Source: Verrucomicrobiia bacterium
GTDB lineage: Bacteria > Verrucomicrobiota > Verrucomicrobiia > Palsa-1439
Direction: 5' to 3'
Assembly: GCA_022072455.1 (NCBI GenBank)
Contig: JAJVHY010000004.1
Coordinates: 362,285 to 426,284, forward strand
DNA: 64,000 nucleotides
Part shown: piece after piece, positions 35,070 to 42,718 of the stretch
How positions within the stretch are numbered: the stretch's first letter is position 1
How the letters are laid out: each line of letters opens with the position of its first letter
Notes under the pieces: generated by a model
What the model was told of the DNA's origin: nothing
Seen by the model: the letters and a program-made list of their open reading frames with translations, nothing else
Database searches by the model: none
Program-made: the position numbers and the translations under genes

Positions 35070-35677
35070 TGCCGAAGAAACGGACAGATGAAGAACGAGT
35101 GCTGGCGCTCGCCCGAAAGCAGCCGGTTCTGCGGGTCAAAGACCTGACCGCGCAGGGAATCCATCCGGAGCCGCTGCGCCGCCTGCTCCAAAAAGGGGTG
35201 CTGACCCGGAGCACTCGCGGTGTCTATCGGCTGACCGAAGGTGAATTCTCCGAGAAGCTCGGACTGGCGGAGGTGGCGAAGCGGGTGCCGCAGGGTGTGT
35301 TTTGCCTCTTGACGGCGCTGCAATTTCACAACATCGGGACGCAACAACCCCACGAGGTTTGGCTGGCTGTCGGCCGGGAAGCGTGGAAACCCAAACTGGA
35401 CTACCCGCGACTGCGGGTCATGCGGTTCTCTGGCAAGGCACTCACGGAAGGCATCGAGCAACATACAATTGAGGGAGTGCCGGCGCAGGTGACGACTCCC
35501 GCGAAGACCGTGGTGGATTGTTTCAAGTATCGGAACAAGGTGGGGCTGGATGTGGCGCTGGAAGCTCTGCGGGAATGTTGGCGAGAGCGGAAGGCGACGA
35601 TGGATGAGTTTTGGAAATGCGCGAAGGTGTGCCGTGTCAGCAACGTGATGCGCCCGTATCTGGAATCGCTCCAATGA
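35069..35677 (+). CDS. abiEi: AbiEi-type antitoxin / transcriptional repressor
   Basis: The protein is 202 residues from ATG 35069. The N-terminal 70 residues form a winged helix (VLRVKDLTAQGIHPEPLRRL, then GVLTRSTRGVYRL). The rest matches the AbiEi antitoxin C-terminal domain (FCLLTALQFHNIGTQ, then TPAKTVVDCFKYRNKVG). In type IV toxin-antitoxin systems AbiEi counters the AbiEii nucleotidyltransferase without direct binding and represses its own promoter. The gene overlaps abiEii by ATGA at 35674-35677, so both are made from one transcript. Confidence 0.88.
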   Translation: MPKKRTDEERVLALARKQPVLRVKDLTAQGIHPEPLRRLLQKGVLTRSTRGVYRLTEGEFSEKLGLAEVAKRVPQGVFCLLTALQFHNIGTQQPHEVWLAVGREAWKPKLDYPRLRVMRFSGKALTEGIEQHTIEGVPAQVTTPAKTVVDCFKYRNKVGLDVALEALRECWRERKATMDEFWKCAKVCRVSNVMRPYLESLQ

Positions 35678-36594
35678 AGAAAGACCAACCCACGAATCTG
35701 GCCGCTTCGGTTCACAATCGGCTGGTCAACTATGCGCGGCAGGCGGGGACAGAAGCGCAGCTTGTGTTCATGCGCTACGGCTTGGAGCGGTTGTTGTACC
35801 GGTTGTGCCAGTCCGGGTATGTGGATGACTTCGTCGTGAAGGGTGCAATGCTGTTCTGGGTGTGGACAGGGGAGCAGTACCGGCCCACGAAAGACTTGGA
35901 CTTGATGACGGCGCGGGTGCGGACGGCGGAACAGTTGGAGACGATATTCATGTCGGTTTGCACTGTGCCGGTGGAGGCGGACGGGCTGGTGTTCACAGCG
36001 TTGAGCGTGAAGGTTGAGGAAATCCGCGAGGAGGATGTGTACGGCGGGATGCGGGTGACGTTGGAAGCACGTCTGGGACGTGCCAAGATACCGTTGCAGG
36101 TGGACATCGGGTTCGGTGATGCAATCACGCCCAAAGCGGCTGTGGCGGAGTTCCCCGCGTTGTTGGCGATGCCTGCGCCACGATTGGCGATGTATCCCCG
36201 CGAGACCGTCGTGGCCGAGAAGTTCGAGACGCTGGTGAAATTGGGCCTGCTCAATTCACGTATGAAAGACTTCTGGGACATTCAGACGTTGGCGCGGGAC
36301 TTCGCATTCGACGGCGAGACACTCACATCCGCGATCCGCGCCACGTTCAAGCGACGACGGACAGCTTTACCGGCAGAGATTCCGCTCGGTCTGTCCGATG
36401 GATTTGCAACCGACGCCGGCAAGCAAACCCAATGGCGAGCATTCGTGAAGCGCAGCCGGCTCAAGGACCCGGATTTTACTGTCGTCGTCCGTGCCCTCCG
36501 CGACTTCCTCATGCCGCCCACCATGGCCGCAAGAGACGGTAAACCATTCCGGCAACAGTGGCCGAAGGGCGGTCCGTGGACAGTCGGCCAATGA
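35674..36594 (+). CDS. abiEii: AbiEii-type nucleotidyltransferase toxin
   Basis: The protein is 306 residues; ATG 35674 sits in the ATGA overlap. The nucleotidyltransferase core shows FVVKGAMLFWVW followed by RPTKDLDLM (the D-x-D metal site), then MKDFWDIQTLARDF, characteristic of the AbiEii/AbiGii group. The toxin adds nucleotides to an RNA acceptor such as tRNA and stops growth during phage infection. The C-terminus after about residue 250 is basic. It overlaps the macrodomain gene by ATGA at 36591-36594. Confidence 0.88.
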   Translation: MKKDQPTNLAASVHNRLVNYARQAGTEAQLVFMRYGLERLLYRLCQSGYVDDFVVKGAMLFWVWTGEQYRPTKDLDLMTARVRTAEQLETIFMSVCTVPVEADGLVFTALSVKVEEIREEDVYGGMRVTLEARLGRAKIPLQVDIGFGDAITPKAAVAEFPALLAMPAPRLAMYPRETVVAEKFETLVKLGLLNSRMKDFWDIQTLARDFAFDGETLTSAIRATFKRRRTALPAEIPLGLSDGFATDAGKQTQWRAFVKRSRLKDPDFTVVVRALRDFLMPPTMAARDGKPFRQQWPKGGPWTVGQ

Positions 36595-37139
36595 AGAAAT
36601 CGATTGGCTCTGCCACATTGGAAATCACGCAAGGCGACATCACCACGCTCGTGGTGGATGCCATCGTCAACGCCGCAAATGTCAACCTCCAGCACGGTGG
36701 CGGAGTCGCGGCTGCCATTGTGCGCAAGGGCGGCTTCGTGATTCAGGACGAATCCGACGCCATCATCGACCGGTTGGGGCGACCGCTCGAAACCGGGGAA
36801 GCCGTTATCACTACCGCTGGCAAACTCCCGGCGAAGTTCGTGATTCACACCGCCGGACCGATGTGGGGCAAACAAACCGAAGGCGAGTCAGACCAGTTAC
36901 TACGCCGGGCCGTTCGCAACAGCCTTGCGCTGGCCGTGAAGAAGAAGCTGAACTCAATTGCCTTTCCCGCGATAAGTACCGGCATCTTCGCTTTCCCCGT
37001 CGAACGCGCCGCTAAACTGATGCTCGCTGAGGCCACCGCCCACCTACGCGACCATTCCAAGCCGGAACGGGTCATCTTCTGTCTTTTTGATGTCGCGACC
37101 TTGCAGGCGTTCCAGCAGGCGTTCGGCCCTGCTGATTGA
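36591..37139 (+). CDS. Macrodomain protein (ADP-ribose binding/hydrolase)
   Basis: The protein is 182 residues and its start lies in the ATGA overlap with abiEii. It is almost entirely one macrodomain: TQGDIT, then DAIVNAANVNLQHGGGVAAA with the Asn and Gly-rich loop that hold ADP-ribose, and PAISTGIFAFP for the phosphate loop. Such proteins remove ADP-ribose from protein or nucleic acid, or deacetylate O-acetyl-ADP-ribose. Translational coupling to a type IV toxin-antitoxin pair is not the usual arrangement that I know. It suggests that ADP-ribosylation, by host or phage, is tied to this defence unit. Confidence 0.88.
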   Translation: MKKSIGSATLEITQGDITTLVVDAIVNAANVNLQHGGGVAAAIVRKGGFVIQDESDAIIDRLGRPLETGEAVITTAGKLPAKFVIHTAGPMWGKQTEGESDQLLRRAVRNSLALAVKKKLNSIAFPAISTGIFAFPVERAAKLMLAEATAHLRDHSKPERVIFCLFDVATLQAFQQAFGPAD

Positions 37140-37161
37140 GCCGTTGCGCGACCACATCAGG

Positions 37162-37776
37162 TCAGGGCAATCTGGCAGGGTCGAGTGGCGCAGCAACCGG
37201 GCGTGACGCCGTTTGTGTCGAGGTGCCGCCGATCTTATCCTCCCGCCCGCTCAGTTCCAGTGCCATCCATCCCGCGAACGTTGTGGGGTATTTCTCTTTT
37301 TCCTCTACCTCGCCTCCGCCTCGATTCGCCAGACCGAACAGCTTCATTCGCTGGGAAATACACTGGAGAATAATGCTCAACCAGCGCGGATCGCCGGCCG
37401 CCGGGTGAAATTCAGTCGCCGATGCGGTGGTGGACTCAAGCATTGCAACAGTTCCGTCGTCGTCGCGGATGGGCAACATTCTCTTACTGGCAGATGCCAC
37501 TTTGCGCGGTCGCTTGGAATCTTCGTAGGCTGCCCAAGCCTGTGCTTCGAGGTTGTTAAGTTTTTCAAATTCGGTCGCGATGTGCGCCGAGATGTTGATG
37601 CCGGCAGTTCGACCCCACTGGGCAAGGAGCGCGTGGATGTCCTCACTCACGGTGAATTCGGAGACGCCAACCTCAGCGGCGATTCGCTTCTGCGTCCATC
37701 CGGACAGATACAGTTCGCTAACCCGCGACCGCCGCTGGGCGATTACCATTTTTTGTGTGCGCCGATAGTTGCTCAA
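37162..37776 (-). CDS. HTH protein resembling a phage terminase small subunit
   Basis: The protein is 204 residues. I chose TTG 37776 because it has GGAG eight bases upstream; ATG 37749 is an alternative. An N-terminal helix-turn-helix (WTQKRIAAEVGVSEFTVSED) is followed by a helical region (FEKLNNLEAQAWAAYEDSKR). Then comes GDPRWLSIILQCISQRMKLFGL, a layout seen in TerS-like proteins of phages and satellites. If so, it would direct packaging of the element by a helper phage. It could also be a plain regulator. Confidence 0.55.
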   Translation of the reverse strand: MSNYRRTQKMVIAQRRSRVSELYLSGWTQKRIAAEVGVSEFTVSEDIHALLAQWGRTAGINISAHIATEFEKLNNLEAQAWAAYEDSKRPRKVASASKRMLPIRDDDGTVAMLESTTASATEFHPAAGDPRWLSIILQCISQRMKLFGLANRGGGEVEEKEKYPTTFAGWMALELSGREDKIGGTSTQTASRPVAAPLDPARLP

Positions 37777-37854
37777 TTCTACACTCCGCTGAGGTTAGGC
37801 TTTCATGAGGGGGAATTAGGTATTCGCGAGGGCGTGTGTCCTAATCGCGCGATG

Positions 37855-38223
37855 TCAATCCTCCGCAACTTCAGGGCGGACGTGAAGCCAAGCATCCATC
37901 CAAGCACCACCGAAGTGTCTCGTGCCTTGTAAACCTATCACTTGTTCCCACCAACCTGTTTCAAGTTTGTGATGGATTTTCTTCAATAATTCCAACACCA
38001 ACTCCTTATCCGCATTCACAGGGATTTGGATCCGAACAGGGCAATTGGTGTTGCGCAACTCCCACCCGTTGGTAGCTTGGGTAACGTCACCATCTTCATC
38101 GGTGTAGTGAGGTTCATACATCCGCGGCTCATCTTCACGCCACGCATCAATCTGAAGGAACTTCCGCTTTGGTTTGCGCTGATATTCGGCGACCAACTCG
38201 CTACGTTTCGGGGGCTCATTCAT
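37855..38223 (-). CDS. Hypothetical protein (122 aa) of the satellite operon
   Basis: The protein is 122 residues, starting in an ATGA overlap with the DUF3987 gene. It begins with a charged, Lys/Arg-rich segment and has an acidic patch (YTDEDGDV). The second half is predicted to be strand-helix with several Trp residues (KLETGWWEQVIG, GGAWMDAWLHV). No family is recognised and no membrane or signal segment is present. It is the last gene of the chained run. Confidence 0.6.
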   Translation of the reverse strand: MNEPPKRSELVAEYQRKPKRKFLQIDAWREDEPRMYEPHYTDEDGDVTQATNGWELRNTNCPVRIQIPVNADKELVLELLKKIHHKLETGWWEQVIGLQGTRHFGGAWMDAWLHVRPEVAED

Positions 38224-39707
38224 GCTGCGTTCTCCTCGGTTGTTACTTGTGCGTTCGCTGTGGTTTCATCTGCGAGAAATTCATATAGTTCGCGCTTACC
38301 ATCTTTTTCGGCCAGCCATGCCAGCCTACGCTTCATCAGGTCCGGAAGAATCTTGGTGTAGAGCCGATCCGGTGTCATTGTGCCGTGCCGCTCAGGGTGA
38401 GGCGCAAAGCTTGCGGTCAGTTGGCTGCGGGTCATGCGCAGCCGACTTTGTTGATCACGAGGTCCACCGGTGCGAATCTTCGCGAGGATGGAGTCTGCCT
38501 CATTGCGGATTTCGGCTCGTTCACCGATGGAATCCAATTCCCGGCTCGCGTGTAAACAGTACCGCTCATGTTCAGCGGCAAGGGCTAGTGTGTCACGTTG
38601 AATGGTCTGCCAATCGCGGAGTTCATTCTTTGCCCACCGGCACACCTCGAATAGCATGGCGCGTTTCAGAATCTTGGAGCCTTCTTCGGCCAAGGCACTG
38701 CCATAGGCTTCCGATGCCGAGTCAAAGCCGGTAGTGGCAGTAATCTCGAATCGGTTTTGATCCTGAAGGTCGTTCCAAAGCAATCTCGCGTCCGCGCTCA
38801 AACGCATTTCGCCGCCAAGCTCCACTAACCGCTTGAACTTGAGTGCCAGATGCCCAACCTCGTCGCCGTCTAGGTCTGGAGGCCAATATATGGTTCGGGC
38901 AAGGCGTTCACTGAGGTAGTAGGATACACGGCGGCGCATCCCGTCGCGGGTTTCGAGCTTGTGGAAGCGGCAGGAGTTAAAGGTTGTGCCGACGAGCAAG
39001 GATGTGGACGTTTCCTCAATAACTTGCTTGGCCTCATCGTCACGCTCCTTGCGCTGTCGGATGTAGGTTTGCTGCCACCGGCCGCAGTCATACAGTTTCA
39101 AGAGACGTTTGGCGACGGCTTGCCCCGCCGCGTGATTCGCCAAGAACGCCAACAGGGTGTTGCCCTCGTCTTCAATCCACAGGCGATCAGGATTCGTCTG
39201 ATACTCACCGAACAATCCTTCCTCGGAAGTCGAGCCTGAGAAGAATGCGTCAAGTGGTAAAATCCGTGCGGCGACAGCCCCCGCCAACATTATGTTGGTG
39301 GTCTTTCGGAGGCCGGGCTTTGTCACCAAGAAATAGTATCCGTTGGGATACTTCTTACCGCAGAACCTGATAAACACTCTCCTTCCCAATAGTCGCGCAA
39401 CCACCGGCAGGATTGTGCCGATGAGCATCTGGTCTTCGCTCTCGGAGTAGCTTCGACCAAATTTCATGAAGTCGTCCAAAATGCTGTCTTCCGGATAGGC
39501 GGCATTGTGGCTGGGGGGTGGTGTCGAAAATGTCGTATTTGTCGAAATAGGATTTCCGTCTTCGACAATTTCGACATTTTCTCCATGTCCCCCCGCTCGA
39601 CTGGTTTGCTGGTAGGCGGTGAGAGCGGGTGCCGGTCGTCGCACGTTGCCCGCTGGGGCGTCCCGAAATACCGGGACGGGTGATGATGCCTTGTGGAATC
39701 TGCTCAT
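38220..39707 (-). CDS. DUF3987-like replication protein (helicase-like)
   Basis: The protein is 495 residues; ATG 39707 overlaps the preceding stop by ATGA, which rules out the longer GTG start at 39722. A degenerate P-loop (VTKPGLRKTTN, lacking the usual second Gly) is followed by a Walker B-like LWIEDEGNTLLAFL. Later comes the KRLLKLYDCGRWQ region typical of DUF3987 proteins, which accompany primases in mobile elements. It probably acts in element replication with the TOPRIM protein. The first 70 residues are low-complexity and Pro/Ser/Thr-rich. Confidence 0.7.
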   Translation of the reverse strand: MSRFHKASSPVPVFRDAPAGNVRRPAPALTAYQQTSRAGGHGENVEIVEDGNPISTNTTFSTPPPSHNAAYPEDSILDDFMKFGRSYSESEDQMLIGTILPVVARLLGRRVFIRFCGKKYPNGYYFLVTKPGLRKTTNIMLAGAVAARILPLDAFFSGSTSEEGLFGEYQTNPDRLWIEDEGNTLLAFLANHAAGQAVAKRLLKLYDCGRWQQTYIRQRKERDDEAKQVIEETSTSLLVGTTFNSCRFHKLETRDGMRRRVSYYLSERLARTIYWPPDLDGDEVGHLALKFKRLVELGGEMRLSADARLLWNDLQDQNRFEITATTGFDSASEAYGSALAEEGSKILKRAMLFEVCRWAKNELRDWQTIQRDTLALAAEHERYCLHASRELDSIGERAEIRNEADSILAKIRTGGPRDQQSRLRMTRSQLTASFAPHPERHGTMTPDRLYTKILPDLMKRRLAWLAEKDGKRELYEFLADETTANAQVTTEENAA

Positions 39708-40792
39708 GGCAATATCCTCCACAATTCCCGGTCACTCTCGAATGTTTCCGCGTCGAGTTGCGTGAGATCGTTCAAGTCCTTCACACACCCGCCGGTCACG
39801 GTGGAGATGCCGGAGAGGTCGCAGCAGTCCACGTCCGCGTTGATGGATTCAAGCTGCTCAGTCCATCGCGCTGCTGCCTTCCGTCCGGCATCGTCAAGAT
39901 GCGGATAAATCCTCACACGCTTGCCGGAAAACAATGGCAGGGCGGACTCGTGAATCCGCTGGGATGCCCCCAGCATCGCCACTGCCGCCACGTCGCACTC
40001 ACGTTCCTCAGCGTAGATGAAGTGATGTGCTGCTAACAGATCGGGGCCGCCTTCCACGAGGGCTATGACGGGGAAGTCTTTCGCCTCCGCGATTCCGATA
40101 GGCCATGCCGCCCAGCATCCCGGTAACGTGTACGCTTTCGCGGGTGCGCTGAGATGCTGCCACAGGCCGCCGTCCATCAGTCGCGCTTGTGCATTCACGC
40201 CCTCGCTGTCTTTGACAATCCACGCGCTGAGATTGTGGAGCAGGGCGAAGTGGAGTAGGCCGCGTTCATCTGCAAGCTGGAGTCCCTCCATGCTTACGTT
40301 GCGGAATTGAGCCACGACTTGCAGACGCGTGTCATCGCCGCGCTGCATCGGCGGCAGTCCGGGTTTCTGTCGCTGCGCAGAGTGCGGAGCTGGGCGGGGG
40401 ACACTCGTGAAGCTTGTGACTCTCGCCGCGCTGTGTCCCGTCACCGCGTACTCGATGAGCCACTTCGCTGCATCGGACAGGCCGAGGCCGGTCGCCAGTG
40501 CGACAAATGCCACCACGTCGCCTGCATCGCCTGTACTCCAATCCTTAAACCGGCGGCCATCTTTTGTGACTGTAAACGAGGGATGCCGGTCGGGACGGAA
40601 GGGACTGGATACTTTGTGCCCGTTCTCCGGATTGCTGGGGAATCCGAAGTGATGCCACACGGTGAAGATCGTCACCGCTGACTTTGCTTGCTCCAATGGC
40701 GAAGGACTGTTATCGCGTCGCCTGTTGGGATTGATCGTTGTACCGATGCCCGCCGCCGCAAACGGTGGGCATCGTTTTTCCGTAGCAGTCAT
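39704..40792 (-). CDS. TOPRIM/CHC2-like primase of the mobile element
   Basis: The protein is 362 residues; ATG 40792 is in an ATGA overlap. The N-terminal part (VSSPFRPDRHPSFTV, then DWSTGDAGDVVAFVA) matches the primase CHC2-type domain but has no zinc cysteines. The C-terminal part is a TOPRIM fold, with VIALVEGGPDLLAA (catalytic Glu) and PHLDDAGRKAA (Asp-Asp). It would prime replication of the element. The pairing with the DUF3987 gene, joined by ATGA, supports this. Confidence 0.78.
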   Translation of the reverse strand: MTATEKRCPPFAAAGIGTTINPNRRRDNSPSPLEQAKSAVTIFTVWHHFGFPSNPENGHKVSSPFRPDRHPSFTVTKDGRRFKDWSTGDAGDVVAFVALATGLGLSDAAKWLIEYAVTGHSAARVTSFTSVPRPAPHSAQRQKPGLPPMQRGDDTRLQVVAQFRNVSMEGLQLADERGLLHFALLHNLSAWIVKDSEGVNAQARLMDGGLWQHLSAPAKAYTLPGCWAAWPIGIAEAKDFPVIALVEGGPDLLAAHHFIYAEERECDVAAVAMLGASQRIHESALPLFSGKRVRIYPHLDDAGRKAAARWTEQLESINADVDCCDLSGISTVTGGCVKDLNDLTQLDAETFESDRELWRILP

Positions 40793-41190
40793 GCTGCCTC
40801 CTCTGGAGATTGCGGTTTCGGTTCGAGCTGTCCCACGCACTTCCTCACGTTCGCAAGCATGGCGAGAAGATCACGTTCACCAGTGGTTTGGCCGGGTTCG
40901 GTGGTTGGTTCTTTCTTTTGAAAGGGGACTCTCCACATAATCCACATGTCTCCAGTATTGCTGTCGAATACCTCGTAACGCTCAATGGGGCCACCCGGGA
41001 CCGGTTCGCAATCGGGCCTTGTTTTCAGCACCTCCTCCAACATCCTCGCTTCTGACAGGAGGTTGTTGGTGTTATCCATACGGACCGCTTGAGCCAGAAG
41101 AATCCGGAAGGCTTTACCGTAATAGACCACTTCTTTTTCTCTGTCGGGATTCGCCTGTCCCCTGACTGTAGACTGATAGAATATGTTCAT
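40789..41190 (-). CDS. Hypothetical protein (133 aa) of the satellite operon
   Basis: The protein is 133 residues from ATG 41190, with AAGGGGGGG upstream. The first 60 residues form helices (KEVVYYGKAFRILLAQAVRM). The middle is beta-prone (RYEVFDSNTGDMWIMWRV). The tail is Gln/Pro/Glu-rich. It is not recognised. Its start overlaps the stop of a 24-residue frame and its stop overlaps the primase start, both by ATGA, which supports expression as part of the chain. Confidence 0.62.
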   Translation of the reverse strand: MNIFYQSTVRGQANPDREKEVVYYGKAFRILLAQAVRMDNTNNLLSEARMLEEVLKTRPDCEPVPGGPIERYEVFDSNTGDMWIMWRVPFQKKEPTTEPGQTTGERDLLAMLANVRKCVGQLEPKPQSPEEAA

Positions 41191-41261
41191 ACGGCCCCCC
41201 CTTCGGATTGCTCCGCTGCGTGCTGGCGCATGTCGAGACATTCATAGGTACGGGTGTTCAT
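41187..41261 (-). CDS. 24-residue linker ORF in the satellite operon
   Basis: A frame of 24 residues (MNTRTYECLDMRQHAAEQSE, then GGAV) runs from ATG 41261 to TGA 41187-41189. A perfect AGGAGG lies about ten bases upstream. Its start overlaps the upstream stop and its stop overlaps the downstream start, each by ATGA. It may encode a micropeptide or simply keep ribosomes coupled between its neighbours. Confidence 0.5.
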   Translation of the reverse strand: MNTRTYECLDMRQHAAEQSEGGAV

Positions 41262-41494
41262 TGGTGAAGTGCCTCCTGTTCACGGCGCTGAATTTCTTGC
41301 CGTAGTTTCTCGACGGCGATGGACGGAAAAATCCAAACTCCGCCGGGTGTCCGCTGCACCGGCGCGTGAATTTGTTGTGCCAGTTGTTTGATCGTCGTGA
41401 CAGACCGGCCCAATTCGCGAGCCACGTCGCCAGCCGTGCGCGGCGCTTCCGAAGCCGCCTGAACCGGGATAGAACAATTCTGTGGAGCGGTCAT
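41258..41494 (-). CDS. Small HTH protein, excisionase-like (78 aa)
   Basis: The protein is 78 residues from ATG 41494, with AAGGA upstream; a longer upstream form would run into the neighbouring gene. The core TAGDVARELGRSVTTIKQLA is a MerR/excisionase-type helix-turn-helix. It is followed by a wing (VQRTPGGVWIFPS) and a C-terminal helix. It probably regulates the operon or assists the integrase. It starts five bases after the other excisionase-like gene, so the two form a pair. Confidence 0.7.
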   Translation of the reverse strand: MTAPQNCSIPVQAASEAPRTAGDVARELGRSVTTIKQLAQQIHAPVQRTPGGVWIFPSIAVEKLRQEIQRREQEALHQ

Positions 41495-41499
41495 GTTGG

Positions 41500-41874
41500 T
41501 TATTCCTTCGGTGGCAGCGTGGTGATCCGCCCAGCGCGACGCTTGCGTGGGTTGGAGATGGCAGATTCTCCGACGGCGGCGATAGTGAATTTGTCGAGTT
41601 GCCGTTGTATATCGGCGACAGAAAATAGAACCGTTCTGCCAACACGACGGAAGCTCAAAACTCTGGCCGATTGCCATGCGCTGAGGGTTCGACGGCTCAC
41701 GCCGATCATCTCCGCGGCTTCATCCGGACGAACATAGAGGCGCGGCAACGGTGACGGGGCCGCCGATGTCAGTGCGGACTTGACTCCGGTCACTCTCGCA
41801 GCTATATCTTTAATAGTTACCGGCGTCGCTGACTGTGCCTGCGGCGTGCTGCAAGTAATGGCTATTGATTGCAT
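41500..41874 (-). CDS. Excisionase/AlpA-type HTH protein (124 aa)
   Basis: The protein is 124 residues from ATG 41874, with AAGG upstream. The DNA-binding domain lies at about residues 45-95: YVRPDEAAEMIGVSRRTLSA, then the wing FRRVGRTVLFSVADI, typical of the HTH_17 excisionase family. The C-terminal tail is basic (NPRKRRAGRI). It heads the minus-strand replication operon and is the best candidate for the directionality factor or master regulator of the element. Confidence 0.8.
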   Translation of the reverse strand: MQSIAITCSTPQAQSATPVTIKDIAARVTGVKSALTSAAPSPLPRLYVRPDEAAEMIGVSRRTLSAWQSARVLSFRRVGRTVLFSVADIQRQLDKFTIAAVGESAISNPRKRRAGRITTLPPKE

Positions 41875-41987
41875 TCTACCTTTCGCCGTACCGGGTCAAG
41901 AGCACAGCAACGGAACTGATCCACGCCCGCCATACTTGGTGCTCCATTTTGCTTTTGCTCATTAGTATTGCGGGTACAGTCTCAGCC

Positions 41988-42356
41988 ATGCCGAAAATGT
42001 CCGATTCCAAGCCAAAGTCGGCACGAGAGAAAACCGGCAACCGCTCGGGCGACATGCGCCTGTCGGTGATTCGGCGTGGGTTCCCTAACTACACTCCCCG
42101 ACAGATTCAACGGTGGGCGGAGGCGGACAAGATACCGGGCTCGTACCAGCTAAAACGTGGCCATTGGCGTGTGCGAGATTGCCCGGCTTTCCGGCGATGG
42201 TGGGGGCCAACACCGGAATCCCACTGTCCTGGGCCATTCAGGGATACGACACGAAACGAATCAGGTCAAAGGTGCTTCCAAGCATATACGACGCCTTTCG
42301 CCCTCTCAGGGATAACAGGCGGTTGCTTGATCGACTTGCCAAAATCGTTGGAATGA
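41988..42356 (+). CDS. HTH-type protein, N-terminal part of a probably frameshifted gene
   Basis: The frame of 122 residues runs from ATG 41988, with no clear ribosome binding site. The start is basic. Residues about 25-65 (NYTPRQIQRWAEADKIPGSY, then KRGHWRVRDC) look like a winged HTH. After RRWW the sequence becomes low in structure, while another frame continues with sensible protein. The change coincides with a run of five G near 42199-42203. This may be a sequencing or natural indel, or two overlapping genes. It faces away from the excisionase operon. Confidence 0.5.
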   Translation: MPKMSDSKPKSAREKTGNRSGDMRLSVIRRGFPNYTPRQIQRWAEADKIPGSYQLKRGHWRVRDCPAFRRWWGPTPESHCPGPFRDTTRNESGQRCFQAYTTPFALSGITGGCLIDLPKSLE

Positions 42357-42718
42357 AGACGCATGATGGACCAGATGGAGTATGGACGAAAAACCAAGAC
42401 CCACTGTGGCAAACTCCGTTACATCAACTACCGCGGGAATTCTGGCAGTGGGCGGAGAAAGCCACCGATACAGAACTCACCATTTTCGCCGCTGTTGGGG
42501 ATTTGATGAGGCGTAGCGGGACGCCTACGGTGAAACTCGTGGCTGGTAGTCTAAAGATGTCGCCGTCCACGTTTCATCGCCGTGGCTACGGCTCATATTT
42601 GCGAAAGGCGCTTCAGGTTTTCGGAGAGGACGCTCCCGTCGTGAGCAAGCATTCAAAAGCTAAGAAGTTGTACAAGGATCAAGTCTTGCAAGAGACCGAG
42701 CACGATGATGTCGATTAG
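42197..42718 (+). CDS. Continuation of the HTH-type protein in another frame
   Basis: The frame gives 173 residues if started at ATG 42197; ATG 42353 is also possible. The sequence is protein-like throughout, with a helical part (SKVLPSIYDAFRPLRDNRRLL) and a second DNA-binding-like segment near the end (KLVAGSLKMSPSTFHRRG). It lacks a ribosome binding site at 42197, which favours a single interrupted gene with the preceding frame. It ends four bases into the 3' end of the integrase gene, which runs the opposite way. Confidence 0.5.
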   Translation: MVGANTGIPLSWAIQGYDTKRIRSKVLPSIYDAFRPLRDNRRLLDRLAKIVGMKTHDGPDGVWTKNQDPLWQTPLHQLPREFWQWAEKATDTELTIFAAVGDLMRRSGTPTVKLVAGSLKMSPSTFHRRGYGSYLRKALQVFGEDAPVVSKHSKAKKLYKDQVLQETEHDDVD

